Shown: positions 27,209-36,998, counted from the first letter of the stretch. The stretch is DNA of 64,000 bases from an uncultured Marinicella sp. (GCA_947502925.1 CANNBS010000001.1:124001-188000), one strand, 5' to 3'. The notes: generated from the sequence alone by a model not told the origin. Numbers and translations: made by a program.

Positions 27209-27739
27209 TTATTGTTCTTTGGTGAGGTAATCGGCGATTTTTTGTGCCATGCCATAAGCGCTGTTGCGGCCGCTGGCAAAGCTCAAATCCGCCACAGATT
27301 CATACAGCGGATTGCGTTCTTTGGCCAGTTTCATCAGCCGTTCACGGCGACCGGTGCCTTGTAACAGTGGCCGTTGCTTGTCGCGCTTCAGTCGCTTTAA
27401 CTGGTGTTTAACCGCCGTTTTTAAGTACACCACACAGTGCGGGGTTTTCGCTAACAGTTCACGGTTTTCATCGGTCACAATCACCCCGCCACCTGTGGCG
27501 ATTATACTGTTTTCACGTTGCAATAATTCGGTCAGCATGGCGGTTTCGCGTAACCTGAAACCGGCTTCTTTTTCAATATCGAAAATCAGATTAACCGGCA
27601 CACCGGTTCGTTTTTCAAGTTCCTGATCCACATCACAAAAAGACTTCCCCAGCCGTGAAGCCAGTTGTTTTCCCACGGTGGTTTTGCCGGCACCCATGGG
27701 GCCGATCAGTACGATGTTGGCGTTTTTTTTAAGGGGCAT
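27209..27739 (-). CDS. aroK: Shikimate kinase
   Basis: Phosphorylates shikimate with ATP. 176 residues from ATG 27739, matching the usual 173. P-loop GPMGAGKTTVGKQLA, shikimate-binding DVDQELEKRTG, FRLRETAML, and ATGGGVIV with LID residues near RPLLQGTGRR. The frame continues to an ATG at 27790, but those 17 extra residues are not family-like; neither start has a good Shine-Dalgarno sequence. First gene of the aroK-aroB-SPOR-isochorismatase run. Confidence 0.95.
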   Translation of the reverse strand: MPLKKNANIVLIGPMGAGKTTVGKQLASRLGKSFCDVDQELEKRTGVPVNLIFDIEKEAGFRLRETAMLTELLQRENSIIATGGGVIVTDENRELLAKTPHCVVYLKTAVKHQLKRLKRDKQRPLLQGTGRRERLMKLAKERNPLYESVADLSFASGRNSAYGMAQKIADYLTKEQ

Positions 27740-27816
27740 AGTCCGTGGCGTTTGATTTGTCGTCATTGTAGCATGGTGATTAGCGGTCATTTTTTAAATT
27801 AAACTCAAAATCCGAT

Positions 27817-29073
27817 TTAATCTAATCGTTCAGTACGGACATCATCCGCAAAAATAAGACGATCCAGTAAAGTCTCCGCCCGGTCCCGTTTGTCATCCGG
27901 CGGATTGATTGATGTTAAGCTTAAAAATCCAGGGATTTGATTTTCAGCAATGCCACCCAGCGCCTGTCCACTGGCTTGAGCACCTCCGATCAAGGCCTGA
28001 TGCCACAACCAGCTGCCGGCATGCGCTTGCTTCGCATCACTGCACACCACCCGCTTACGTAAAGACAGGCGCTGCGAATAGGCCAGCATTTGCAGTTCTT
28101 CGGCCGGATTAATTTTTACGTTACTGTCTGAACCGATGGCCCATCGGCCATTGTGGTTCTTATAAAGATCAAGCGAGAAAATACCATCACCCAGATTGGC
28201 TTCAGTCAGCGGGCATAAGCCGGCCACCGCACCGGAGGCCGCCACATCCTGAGTTTCATGTTCGGTCATATGGGTGGCATGAATCAGGCACCAACGTTCA
28301 TTCACATCAAAATTATCCAGCAACCAGGCCACCGGTGTCTGGCCGTATAGCTCCCGGCATTGCACCACTTCAGCGGTTTGTTCAGCGATATGAATATGCA
28401 CCGGCGCATCTTCAGGTAAAGCATTCAAAACTGTGTGCATTTGTTCAGGGCTGACGGCGCGGAGGGAATGAAAGCAGATGCCCAATCGCTGCTGTGGTTT
28501 CAGCTTTTTGTCTATATACGCATACAAGGCCAAATATTCATCGGTATTTAATGAAAAGCGTTGTTGTTCATCTAATAACGGCTTATCGCCAAACCCTGAA
28601 TAACTGTATAAAACCGGCAGTAAAGTGATTGGCAGACCCACCTCATCCGCCGCTTTTAAAATGGCTTCGGCCTGGGCATGGGTGTTACTCGGATTATTTA
28701 AATCACGGTGCACATAATGAAACTCACAGACTGAAGAATAACCGCGGTCTTTCATGATTTGAAAGGTGTTTTTGGCGATGTCATAAAAATCCGTTGTATC
28801 CATGTCATTGGCAAGTTGATACATCAGCTCTCGCCACGACCAGAAATCATCATCTTCACGCAAACGGTATTCGCTGCAACCGGCCATGGCGCGTTGGAAT
28901 ACGTGGCTGTGAATATTGGGAACTGCCGGAATAACCACCGACGCTTTTTTATCACCCGGTTCAGCACTAACGTCACAATCAACGGATTGAATCAGATTAT
29001 TTTCTACCACCACCCGGACATTTTTGGCCCAGCCCTCGGGTAATAAAGCCTGATGAAAAAAATAGTTTGTCAT
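27817..29073 (-). CDS. hutF: Formimidoylglutamate deiminase
   Basis: Histidine degradation by the five-step route: N-formimidoyl-glutamate to N-formyl-glutamate plus ammonia. An amidohydrolase of 418 residues, slightly shorter than typical HutF. Metal motif VPNIHSHVFQRAMAG, then WSWRELMY, EFHYVHRD, ICFHSLRAV, HIHIAEQ, LIHATHMTE and the ADxx Asp in IGSDSNVKINP. It is divergent from hutI, with fewer than 50 bases between starts, so a shared regulatory region is likely. hutH, hutU and hutG are not in the window. Confidence 0.93.
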   Translation of the reverse strand: MTNYFFHQALLPEGWAKNVRVVVENNLIQSVDCDVSAEPGDKKASVVIPAVPNIHSHVFQRAMAGCSEYRLREDDDFWSWRELMYQLANDMDTTDFYDIAKNTFQIMKDRGYSSVCEFHYVHRDLNNPSNTHAQAEAILKAADEVGLPITLLPVLYSYSGFGDKPLLDEQQRFSLNTDEYLALYAYIDKKLKPQQRLGICFHSLRAVSPEQMHTVLNALPEDAPVHIHIAEQTAEVVQCRELYGQTPVAWLLDNFDVNERWCLIHATHMTEHETQDVAASGAVAGLCPLTEANLGDGIFSLDLYKNHNGRWAIGSDSNVKINPAEELQMLAYSQRLSLRKRVVCSDAKQAHAGSWLWHQALIGGAQASGQALGGIAENQIPGFLSLTSINPPDDKRDRAETLLDRLIFADDVRTERLD

Positions 29074-29120
29074 TGGTTATAATGTGATTTTCAATACATT
29101 CATTGTCAAATAGAACCGCC

Positions 29121-30329
29121 ATGAACTCAACGAAAAAATGCGACCTTTTAATTAAACACGCCACCCTCGCCACCTGCAGTGACTTACAAGCCGTCGATGA
29201 ATTACTCGACGATGCCGCAGTCGCCATCAGTGATGGTGTGATTCAGTGGATTGGCTCATCGGCGCAAAGCGAACAGTTTAGCTGCGATGAGGTTTATGAA
29301 TTACAGGGTGAATTACTGACGCCGGCGTTGATTGATTGTCACACCCATCTGGTGTTTGGCGGCTCGCGGGCTGATGAATTTGCCGATCGTTTGGCCGGTG
29401 TCTCCTATGAGGACATCGCCAAAGCCGGTGGCGGTATTTTGTCCACCGTGAAAGCCACCCGTGAAGCCAGCTTTGAAGATTTAGAAATGGATGCCATTCG
29501 GCGTTTACTGCATTTAAAATCCCAGGGCGTGACCACGGTGGAAATTAAATCCGGTTACGGCCTGGATGTGGATAATGAAATCAAAATGCTGAAAGTCGCC
29601 CGCGAAGCCGGCCAAGCCGCTGAAGTCGATGTCAAAACCACTTTACTCGCCGCCCACGCCTTACCGCCGGAATATAAAGACAATCGCAGCGGCTACATCG
29701 ATCTCATCTGTCAAGACCTGATTCCACAAGTGGCCAAAGACAAGCTGGCCGATGCGGTGGATGCGTTTTGTGAAGGCATTGGCTTTAGCCCCGATGAAAC
29801 CCGCCGGGTGTTCGATGCCGCCGCCCGATCCGGGCTACCGGTTAAACTGCACGCCGATCAGCTCAGCGACTTAGGTGGCGCCGGTCTGGTGGCCGAATAC
29901 AGTGGCTTATCCGCCGATCATGTGGAATACACTTCAATCGAAAGCATTAAAGCCATGGCCGAGAACGACACCGTGGCGACTTTACTGCCCTATGCATTTT
30001 ACGCCTTACAGGAAACCCAGAAACCACCGATTGCTGACTTCCGCAAACATGGTGTCGCCATGGCCATCGCCACTGACTGCAACCCCGGCACCGCGCCAAC
30101 CACCAATATCCTGCAATGCCTGCACATGGCCTGCACCCAATTCGGCCTCACCATCCCCGAAGCCTGGCTCGGCGTCACCCTCAACGCCGCCAAAGCCTTA
30201 GGACTGAGCGACACAAAAGGCAGCATCGAAGTCGGCAAACAAGCCCACTTAGTCCACTGGCAAGCCCACAAACCGTCGGATATTGTGTATTGGCAAGGCG
30301 AGAATCCGGTGATTGGGGTTTTTAAGTGA
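29121..30329 (+). CDS. hutI: Imidazolonepropionase
   Basis: Third step of histidine degradation: opens 4-imidazolone-5-propionate to N-formimidoyl-glutamate, the substrate of HutF next door. 402 residues from ATG 29121 (an upstream TTG at 29103 is less likely). Metal-dependent amidohydrolase motifs: DCHTHLVFGGSR, EIKSGYGLD, LLAAHALPPEY, KLHADQLSD and ATDCNPGTAPT. Codon use in the last 250 bases shifts to C-ending codons, similar to the middle of deoA. No clear terminator follows. Confidence 0.96.
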   Translation: MNSTKKCDLLIKHATLATCSDLQAVDELLDDAAVAISDGVIQWIGSSAQSEQFSCDEVYELQGELLTPALIDCHTHLVFGGSRADEFADRLAGVSYEDIAKAGGGILSTVKATREASFEDLEMDAIRRLLHLKSQGVTTVEIKSGYGLDVDNEIKMLKVAREAGQAAEVDVKTTLLAAHALPPEYKDNRSGYIDLICQDLIPQVAKDKLADAVDAFCEGIGFSPDETRRVFDAAARSGLPVKLHADQLSDLGGAGLVAEYSGLSADHVEYTSIESIKAMAENDTVATLLPYAFYALQETQKPPIADFRKHGVAMAIATDCNPGTAPTTNILQCLHMACTQFGLTIPEAWLGVTLNAAKALGLSDTKGSIEVGKQAHLVHWQAHKPSDIVYWQGENPVIGVFK

Positions 30330-30634
30330 GGGTCTCGACTCAAGCTGTGTTAACTGGATAAGTAATAAAGGCCTCTAAAAACGACCGTTTTTACTTTCGT
30401 CGCTACGCTTACTTTTTTTAAGTAAAAACTTGCTTAAAATTCATTGGCATAGTGAATAAATAATAGAGGTTAGTTTGATCCGCGTTTTTTATCGCAATAA
30501 CAAAAATTTAAAATTTTATTTTGACATCTTTCTTAATCTAAATTAACCTAAAAAATGATTATCTTTTGGGGGGAAGATGATGTTTCAGCAAAAACATAGT
30601 TGCCCCGATTTTTTTACCAGGATTTGGAGTTTTT
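30330..30634. other. Gap before the giant surface protein gene
   Basis: The first half has two hairpin-like segments: AAAAACGACCGTTTTT at about 30377 (possible terminator of hutI) and TTACTTTTTTTAAGTAA at about 30409. The second half is very AT-rich and carries a promoter candidate (30521-30549) and a purine-rich GGGGGGAAG ribosome-site-like stretch at about 30568. Confidence 0.5.
30521..30549 (+). promoter_or_regulatory. Candidate sigma-70 promoter of the giant surface protein gene
   Basis: TTGACA (30521-30526) and TAACCT (30544-30549) are separated by 17 bases in AT-rich DNA. The -35 is perfect and the -10 imperfect. It would give a leader of about 80 bases before the ATG at 30635. Confidence 0.5.
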
Positions 30635-30690
30635 ATGATGCGTGGGTTACGATGTTTAATTCTTATTTTGACGGTTTTAACGGCTTTTAA
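30577..30690 (+). CDS. Possible 37-residue upstream ORF
   Basis: ATGATG follows GGGGGGAAG at once and opens a 37-residue frame (MMFQQKHSCPDFFTRIWSFY, then DAWVTMFNSYFDGFNGF) that overlaps the start of the giant gene in another frame. It could couple translation, or the purine-rich stretch may be chance. No homology is recognised. Confidence 0.25.
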   Translation: MMFQQKHSCPDFFTRIWSFYDAWVTMFNSYFDGFNGF

Positions 30691-33600
30691 CAGTCAGGCT
30701 CAAAATCGCTTCTACCATGTTTATGTGGATACAGATAATAACCCGGCTACCGGTTGTGACATAAATCTTCCGGCCTTTTCTGCCGCCATTAATGGCGCTG
30801 ACGGTCGCCTGACCATCACCACCGACAGCAGCCAACCACCCAACATCACCAACACCCTTTATCACAATTGCGCAGGCACATCCTTTGATGCGGGTACAGC
30901 GATAAACCCAGCTGCTTTGGGCTTAAACACCGGTTTAAACAATGAGGATGTGTTTGAGGTGGGTATTAACCGTTCGACCATGAATGCCAGTGCTTCCCGA
31001 GCAGTGGTGTTTTATTACGCCACCGAGTCTGACAGCGCTTCTGATATTGTCCTTACTAATGTGGATGGTAATCCGATTATTTTGGGTATGACTTTACCGG
31101 TGCCGGCGATTGGATTAATCGCTATATTTGTTTTATTGACTGGGTTCTTACTACTGACCAGACGCCATATGAACAGCAAAGTTTCGGTCATGATTGTGTT
31201 AATCGCCTGTTCTTCCCTGGCCTGGGCAGTGCAGATTGTTGTTGATGGCCAAACGGCAGACTGGAGTAATGTGATGCCGGCCAATACCGATCCAATGAAC
31301 GACACTTCCGCGCCGGGCAGTTATGCCGATATAACCAATGTCTTTTTTACATCACACAATGATGATGTTTACTTTCGTATGGATGTGGTGGATGTGGAAA
31401 ACCAGGCGCCTGTGGCCAATAATGCAAGTGGCACTACTTTGGAAGATAATTCTGTGACCCTGACGGTAAGCGGTTCAGATGCAGACAGTGATCCGCTGAC
31501 ATTTGCTGTGGCAACACCACCGGCCAACGGTACACTGAGTGCTTTTACTGTGGTCAACAGCACCACATCTACTGTTGATTACACCCCGAATGCAAACTTT
31601 AATGGCAATGATACGTTTACGTTTACTGCCAACGACGCTCAGACCAACTCAGCACCAGCCACCGCCGATATAACCATTACGGCGGTCAATGACGCGCCCA
31701 CTTTCTCATCAGGCGGCAATGTCACGCACCTTGAAACCGACGGACCCTACAGCCAGGTCTGGGCAACCAATATATCAGCCGGTGCAGCCAATGAAACCGG
31801 ACAAAACCTGTCGTTTTCTATTTTAAGTAATGACAACAGCGCACTGTTCAGCACCCAACCCACCATTGATTCTTCGGGCACCCTGAGTTTTGAAGCCGTA
31901 ACAGATGCCAGTGGAACAGCCAACTTATCCCTGAATTTATCTGATGACGGTGGCACCGCCAATGGGGGTGCGGACACCTCTGCCACTGTGAACCTGACCA
32001 TCACCATCACCGATGTCAATGACCCGCCTTCGTTTACTGCAGGCGCTGATCAAACCAACAATGAAGACGCCGGCGCCACCACCGTGAATGGCTGGGCTAC
32101 CGCCATTTCGGCCGGTCCACCCGATGAGTCAGGACAGACCCTGACCTTTAACATCACGGCCAATGATAACCCGTCTTTGTTCTCTGCCGGCCCTTCGGTG
32201 GCCGCCAATGGTGATTTAAGTTATACACCGGCCACAGATGTCAATGGCGTGGCCAATATTACCTTAGAACTTATGGATGATGGCGGAACCGCCAATGGCG
32301 GTAATGACACTTCGCCGCCTCAATCGTTTATGATCACCCTCAATGCGGTTAACGACCCACCTGTTGTTATCCTCGGTGCCGATCAAAACATACTTGAGGA
32401 CAGTGGCCCGCAAACTGTCAACGGCTGGGCCACCGGCATTTCACCCGGACCTGTGGATGAAGCCTCTCAGACTGTCAGCTTTACCGTGACCAATAACAAC
32501 AACGCATTGTTTATCGCACAGCCTGCGCTGGATGCATCTGGAAATTTAACCTACACACCGGCACCGGATGCCAGCGGTTCTGCCGTGGTCACTGTAACCG
32601 CCTCAGATGACGGCGGTACGGCCAATGGTGGTCAGGATACATCAGCGCCACAAAACTTCGACATTAATATTACGGGGATCAATGATGCACCTTCATTTAC
32701 AGCCGGCAGTAACCCGGCCGCAACCAACGAAGACGGCGGCCCTGAATCATTGGCCTGGGCATCGTCCATTTCAGCAGGTCCCGCCAATGAATCGGGGCAA
32801 ACCCTGACTTTTGTTCTCACCCAAACCAGTATGGATGCCACCTTGGCTTTCTCTGCAGGACCAACGGTTAACAGCGCCACCGGCCAAGTGGAATACACCG
32901 CCGCAGCCAATGCCTATGGCAGTGCCAGCTATGATGTGGTGCTCATGGATAATGGCGGTACCGCCAATGGTGGAGTTGATACCAGCAGTCCGCCGGTTTC
33001 TCTCACCATAACGGTTAATCCGGTCAATGATGCGCCAATTGTCACACCACCGGGCCCTTTTCCGGCCACCGCCCATATCCGAATAAGCATCCCTGATGGA
33101 GCCAATGATTTATTGGCAGGCGCCAGTGATGTGGAAGGCACCGCATTAACCATTCAGGGCAGCGGCACCATCACCACCACCAATAACGGCACTGTAACGG
33201 TGGATACCGGTACCGGTGCGTTTAGTTATGATCCGCCTCCCGGGTTTACCGGCGCTGACAGCTTTCAATATTCGGTGTGTGATAATGGCATACCCTTGCC
33301 CGCAGCCTGTAGTACGCCGGCCACCGTTAATCTCAACGTTTCGGGCAATGTGGTCTGGTTTATTGATAACAGCGCTTCAACCGGTGGCGACGGCACATTA
33401 CTGTCACCATTTGACAGTTTGGCTGACTTTAACGGTTCAACCAATCCCACAGACGGTGATTATATCTATTTAGCCGCCGGAACTTACAATGAAGCCGGTA
33501 TTACACTGGCCAATAACCAGGTCTTATTCGGCCAGGGAACAACCAGTGCTTTTGACAGTGTTGCCGGTATCACACCACCTGCCAATAGTGCTGCAAGACC

Positions 33601-35773
33601 CACGTTGGGCGGTGCCAATCCCCTGATTATCAGCTCTGCTGATGGTGTCAGTTTAGCGCTCAACAACACCATTCGTGGTGTTGATATCGGCAACACCACA
33701 GGATTTGGAATCAGTGGCGGTACCGCCGGCAACCTGAGCATTTCTGAAACCGGCATCACCGGCAATGGCGGCGCAATCAACATAAGTACCAGTGCAGCTT
33801 TTTCCAACAATGTTCAATTGGATCAATTAAGTTCCAATAGCAACAGCTCATCGGCGCTTTCCCTCAACGGCGTCAGCGGCACCCTGGCAATTTCTGCTGC
33901 AACAGCCGGCATTACCAATGGTTCAGGCTCGCCTGCTGTTGATATCAATGGCGGTTCTTTATCCATGAGTTATCCCGGCAACATAACCAACACAGCCGGA
34001 CGTTCAGTCAATATCACCTCAAACTCCGGTGGCACGGTCAGTTTTACAGGTGCCCTTATTGATAACGGCACAGGCATTAATCTGGCGAATAATGGCGGCC
34101 AAACAGTTAATTTTTCCAACATCGATTTAGACACCGCCGGCAACACCGCATTCACAGCATCTAACGGTGGCACGCTCAATGTAACCGGCACCAACACTAT
34201 TGACACCACCACCGGTGTGGCTGTTGATTTACAAAACGTTTCAATCGGTGCCTCGGGGATGACTTTTAATCAGGTAAATGTCAATGGCGCCACATCCGGT
34301 ATTGTGTTAGATACCATAACAGGTACCGGACAATTCAGAATAACCGGCTCTGGTACCACTGCAGGCAGTGGTGGGACCATTCAAAATAACAGCACCAGTG
34401 GTTTCACTGCCATGAATGCAGGCAATATTGATTTGAGAAACATGAATTTCACCAACAGTGCCAATGAGTCGCCGGGGTGCCTGGCGGGTGTGAATGGCGT
34501 CACAGGTGTTTGTCATGCAGCCATTGAATTGGTTAGTTCAACAGGCATCAACATTGTTAACACAGTCATTGATGGTAATGGCGATTCTTCAGACGAACTG
34601 GGCATTTTTGCCCAGAATGTGACCACCTTCGATATGGAGGGTGTCACCGTACAGAATGTTTCAGATGAACAGGATGAACATGGTATCTATGTGGTGAACT
34701 TATCCGGAACAGGTGCTAACGCCAGTCGCTGGCAAGACCTCACCGTAAATAATACGGTGGGTGACACGGCCATTTTAATAACCCAAGGTACTGGTGCTGC
34801 AGAATTAACTATCGATGGTGACTCAACCATAAGCAATGCCCGAGAAGGTGGATTTGAAGCCCGAACCACCAATGCAGCTGCGGACTTAACCGTCACACTG
34901 GGTGATGCATCAGCTATTGGATCTGGCGAGACTGTGCTAATTGAGAACACCGGTACCGGCGCCTCATTTTTCGCCAACAACGGCATCATTACCGCCAATG
35001 TCAGAAACACTGTGTTCCAACCCGGACTCGGTGTTGCCTCAATCACCAGACCCGGATCGGGCACCAGCGGCTTGATGTTTGTTGGTATGTCAGCGCAATC
35101 CTCAGGCGCATCTTCTCTGTCTATATTAAACGCGATCGGTAATGACGTTACCCAAGATGATGGTGGTTCTAGCGGTACCGGCAAGTCTAATATTACCTTG
35201 GGCGGCTCTAGAAATGTAAGCGGCATCATCAATAACAACATTGTCGAATCCAATGATGAAAATGTCCGCGGCTTTTTCTCAAATTTCACCGGCGTCGGCA
35301 ACTTAGCGACCAATACCATCGACATTGATGGTAACACTATGAATATGAGTGGCTCAGGTAATAATGAAACCATTGTGGGTATTGAATATCGGGCTTCTAA
35401 CAGTAACGGAGAATTGTCAGTTACCACCACCAATAACACTATTTTTTCTGCCGGTGATAATGGTTTTTCTGGCGGTATATTTGCTTTGGTCGGTAATACA
35501 GGAACCGGACACAACAATGTCCTCTGTACAGACATTATTGGTAATGATGCCTCAGCACCTAATGCCATCGCTGTTGATGGCGAAGATTATGGCTTTGTGT
35601 CATTTACTGGCACTGTCTTTCAACTTGAAAACCCCATAGCGGGTGCCTTATCCGAAGCCCAGATTGATAACCACATTATTACGAATGATGCAGGTACCAG
35701 CCTGGCCACTGATGTCAATGTCTTTAATGTCGGTGGTGCTTTCACAGGAATGACTAGTAATTGTCCACAATAA
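30635..35773 (+). CDS. Giant secreted Ig-like/cadherin-like and beta-helix protein
   Basis: 1712 residues in one frame. Order: signal peptide (to about 23); a small domain (24-150); a hydrophobic tail-like helix (LPVPAIGLIAIFVLLTGFLL, then LTRR, about 153-177); at residue 179 a Met beginning a second signal-peptide-like stretch (MNSKVSVMIVLIACSSLAWA); a DOMON/CBM9-like piece; one cadherin-like repeat; four repeats of about 95 residues each closing with GGTANGGxDTS; another Ig-like domain; and from about residue 906 a parallel beta-helix to the end. The residue 150-200 region looks like two exported proteins joined in frame. Probably a surface adhesin-like protein; partner unknown. Confidence 0.72.
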   Translation: MMRGLRCLILILTVLTAFNSQAQNRFYHVYVDTDNNPATGCDINLPAFSAAINGADGRLTITTDSSQPPNITNTLYHNCAGTSFDAGTAINPAALGLNTGLNNEDVFEVGINRSTMNASASRAVVFYYATESDSASDIVLTNVDGNPIILGMTLPVPAIGLIAIFVLLTGFLLLTRRHMNSKVSVMIVLIACSSLAWAVQIVVDGQTADWSNVMPANTDPMNDTSAPGSYADITNVFFTSHNDDVYFRMDVVDVENQAPVANNASGTTLEDNSVTLTVSGSDADSDPLTFAVATPPANGTLSAFTVVNSTTSTVDYTPNANFNGNDTFTFTANDAQTNSAPATADITITAVNDAPTFSSGGNVTHLETDGPYSQVWATNISAGAANETGQNLSFSILSNDNSALFSTQPTIDSSGTLSFEAVTDASGTANLSLNLSDDGGTANGGADTSATVNLTITITDVNDPPSFTAGADQTNNEDAGATTVNGWATAISAGPPDESGQTLTFNITANDNPSLFSAGPSVAANGDLSYTPATDVNGVANITLELMDDGGTANGGNDTSPPQSFMITLNAVNDPPVVILGADQNILEDSGPQTVNGWATGISPGPVDEASQTVSFTVTNNNNALFIAQPALDASGNLTYTPAPDASGSAVVTVTASDDGGTANGGQDTSAPQNFDINITGINDAPSFTAGSNPAATNEDGGPESLAWASSISAGPANESGQTLTFVLTQTSMDATLAFSAGPTVNSATGQVEYTAAANAYGSASYDVVLMDNGGTANGGVDTSSPPVSLTITVNPVNDAPIVTPPGPFPATAHIRISIPDGANDLLAGASDVEGTALTIQGSGTITTTNNGTVTVDTGTGAFSYDPPPGFTGADSFQYSVCDNGIPLPAACSTPATVNLNVSGNVVWFIDNSASTGGDGTLLSPFDSLADFNGSTNPTDGDYIYLAAGTYNEAGITLANNQVLFGQGTTSAFDSVAGITPPANSAARPTLGGANPLIISSADGVSLALNNTIRGVDIGNTTGFGISGGTAGNLSISETGITGNGGAINISTSAAFSNNVQLDQLSSNSNSSSALSLNGVSGTLAISAATAGITNGSGSPAVDINGGSLSMSYPGNITNTAGRSVNITSNSGGTVSFTGALIDNGTGINLANNGGQTVNFSNIDLDTAGNTAFTASNGGTLNVTGTNTIDTTTGVAVDLQNVSIGASGMTFNQVNVNGATSGIVLDTITGTGQFRITGSGTTAGSGGTIQNNSTSGFTAMNAGNIDLRNMNFTNSANESPGCLAGVNGVTGVCHAAIELVSSTGINIVNTVIDGNGDSSDELGIFAQNVTTFDMEGVTVQNVSDEQDEHGIYVVNLSGTGANASRWQDLTVNNTVGDTAILITQGTGAAELTIDGDSTISNAREGGFEARTTNAAADLTVTLGDASAIGSGETVLIENTGTGASFFANNGIITANVRNTVFQPGLGVASITRPGSGTSGLMFVGMSAQSSGASSLSILNAIGNDVTQDDGGSSGTGKSNITLGGSRNVSGIINNNIVESNDENVRGFFSNFTGVGNLATNTIDIDGNTMNMSGSGNNETIVGIEYRASNSNGELSVTTTNNTIFSAGDNGFSGGIFALVGNTGTGHNNVLCTDIIGNDASAPNAIAVDGEDYGFVSFTGTVFQLENPIAGALSEAQIDNHIITNDAGTSLATDVNVFNVGGAFTGMTSNCPQ

Positions 35774-35796
35774 ACTGTCAATGCAATATGAATAAA

Positions 35797-35829
35797 TTAA
35801 CCACTATCAATCAGGTTGGCAGTGGTTAA
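35797..35829. terminator. Hairpin after the giant gene, possible terminator
   Basis: TTAACCACT / AGTGGTTAA is a perfect 9-base stem with a 15-base loop, 24 bases after the stop. Only a weak T-rich segment follows, so it may be an attenuating or message-stabilising structure and not a full terminator. Confidence 0.45.
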
Positions 35830-35887
35830 GGTGAAAGTTTTGAGCTCAGTTCTAAATTTAAAAAATATAATAACAGAGGAGAGAATT

Positions 35888-35944
35888 ATGATTAAAAAAT
35901 ATTTATTTAACAATTTATCTTATAAAGGGGTGTTATATGTCTGA
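35888..35944 (+). CDS. Leader peptide of 18 residues before the collar-protein operon
   Basis: MIKKYLFNNLSYKGVLYV, with a strong ribosome site (AGAGGAGAGA) six bases or so upstream. Its stop overlaps the ATG of the first collar gene (start 35937) in another frame, so reinitiation or coupling is possible. Too short for homology; called by ribosome site and overlap. Confidence 0.5.
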   Translation: MIKKYLFNNLSYKGVLYV

Positions 35945-36452
35945 ACCATTTTTAGCAGAAATCAGAATCGTTGGTTTTAATTTTGCACCCAGAGGCTGGG
36001 CTTTTTGTGATGGCCAAATACTACCCATCAACCAAAACCAGTCTTTATATTCCTTACTGGGTACCACCTATGGGGGAGATGGCAGAACATCATTTGCCTT
36101 GCCTGATGTGAGGGGACGCGTGCCCATCCATGCCGGTCAAAGTGACGGTGGAACCAATCACACACTGGGGCAGAAAACCGGCGAAGAAACACATACTTTG
36201 TCAACGTCTGAAATCCCGCAGCACCAACACCCTGTTAACGGCACCAGCAATACAGCCAGTGAAGCCACACCCACCAATACACTGTTACCCGCTGCCAATA
36301 ACGGCAAACCCTATAGCTCAACCGGAACGTCAGCCATGGGTGCTAATACGGTAGCCAATATGGGTGGCGGTCAGGCACATAATAATATGCAACCTTTTTT
36401 GGCAATGAATTATTGTATTGCTCTACAAGGTTTATTCCCATCACGAAATTAG
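35937..36452 (+). CDS. Phage tail collar-domain protein, MdpB-like (first of three)
   Basis: 171 residues. The collar domain covers the first 65 or so: MSEPFLAEIRIVGFNFAPRG, WAFCDGQILPI, LLGTTYGGDGRTSFALPDVR. A His-rich turn (IPQHQHPV) follows, then a variable Ser/Thr/Asn-rich middle and a conserved end (AHNNMQPFLAMNYCIALQGL, FPSRN). Related proteins are the collar/tip of phage short tail fibres (trimers) and the bacterial microcystin-dependent protein MdpB. No signal peptide, and no other phage gene nearby. First of three paralogues in tandem. Confidence 0.85.
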   Translation: MSEPFLAEIRIVGFNFAPRGWAFCDGQILPINQNQSLYSLLGTTYGGDGRTSFALPDVRGRVPIHAGQSDGGTNHTLGQKTGEETHTLSTSEIPQHQHPVNGTSNTASEATPTNTLLPAANNGKPYSSTGTSAMGANTVANMGGGQAHNNMQPFLAMNYCIALQGLFPSRN

Positions 36453-36462
36453 GAGAACTATT

Positions 36463-36987
36463 ATGTCAGAACCATTTGTCGGCGAAGTACGCATGTTTGC
36501 GGGAAACTTTGCACCAAGAGGCTGGGCTTTTTGTGATGGGCAATTATTAGCAGTATCACAAAATGATGCTTTATTCAGTTTGTTAGGAACCATTTACGGC
36601 GGTGATGGGCAAACCACTTTTGGATTACCCGATATGCGCGGTCGATTGGCCATGCATGCAGGCGACGGACCGGGTTTGAGTCCTCGACGCTTAGGGTCGA
36701 AATCGGGCAGCGAACAAGAAACCCTCACGGTTAATCAACTGCCCAACCATCGGCATGAACTGTTAGCGGCCAATACCGCAGGCTCTTCAGCCACACCCAC
36801 AGGTCATTTAGCCAGAGACACTGCAGGTTCAAACCTCTATGTTCAAGCGCTTTCGGCTAACAACACAGCACTGAATAACAACGCAACAAACAACGTAGGC
36901 GGATCAAGAAGCCACAACAATCTCATGCCGTTTTTGTGCGTAAATTACATCATTGCCTTGGTCGGCATTTACCCATCCAGGCATTAA
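36463..36987 (+). CDS. Phage tail collar-domain protein, MdpB-like (second of three)
   Basis: 174 residues; start ATG 36463 set by AGGAG and by alignment to its neighbours (MSEPFVGEVRMFAGNFAPRG). Collar motif WAFCDGQLLAV, LLGTIYGGDGQTTFGLPDMR, His turn LPNHRHEL, and end HNNLMPFLCVNYIIALVGIY plus PSRH. It carries an extra GPGLSPRRLGSKSG segment shared with the third copy but different in the first. Ten bases after the first gene. Confidence 0.85.
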   Translation: MSEPFVGEVRMFAGNFAPRGWAFCDGQLLAVSQNDALFSLLGTIYGGDGQTTFGLPDMRGRLAMHAGDGPGLSPRRLGSKSGSEQETLTVNQLPNHRHELLAANTAGSSATPTGHLARDTAGSNLYVQALSANNTALNNNATNNVGGSRSHNNLMPFLCVNYIIALVGIYPSRH

Positions 36988-36998
36988 GGAGAATTATT

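Noticed and set aside
34687..35568. 293-residue minus-strand frame inside the giant protein gene
   Set aside because: It is a shadow of a codon-biased, repetitive coding strand; the product is rich in Pro, Val, Leu and Ser without domains or a ribosome site.
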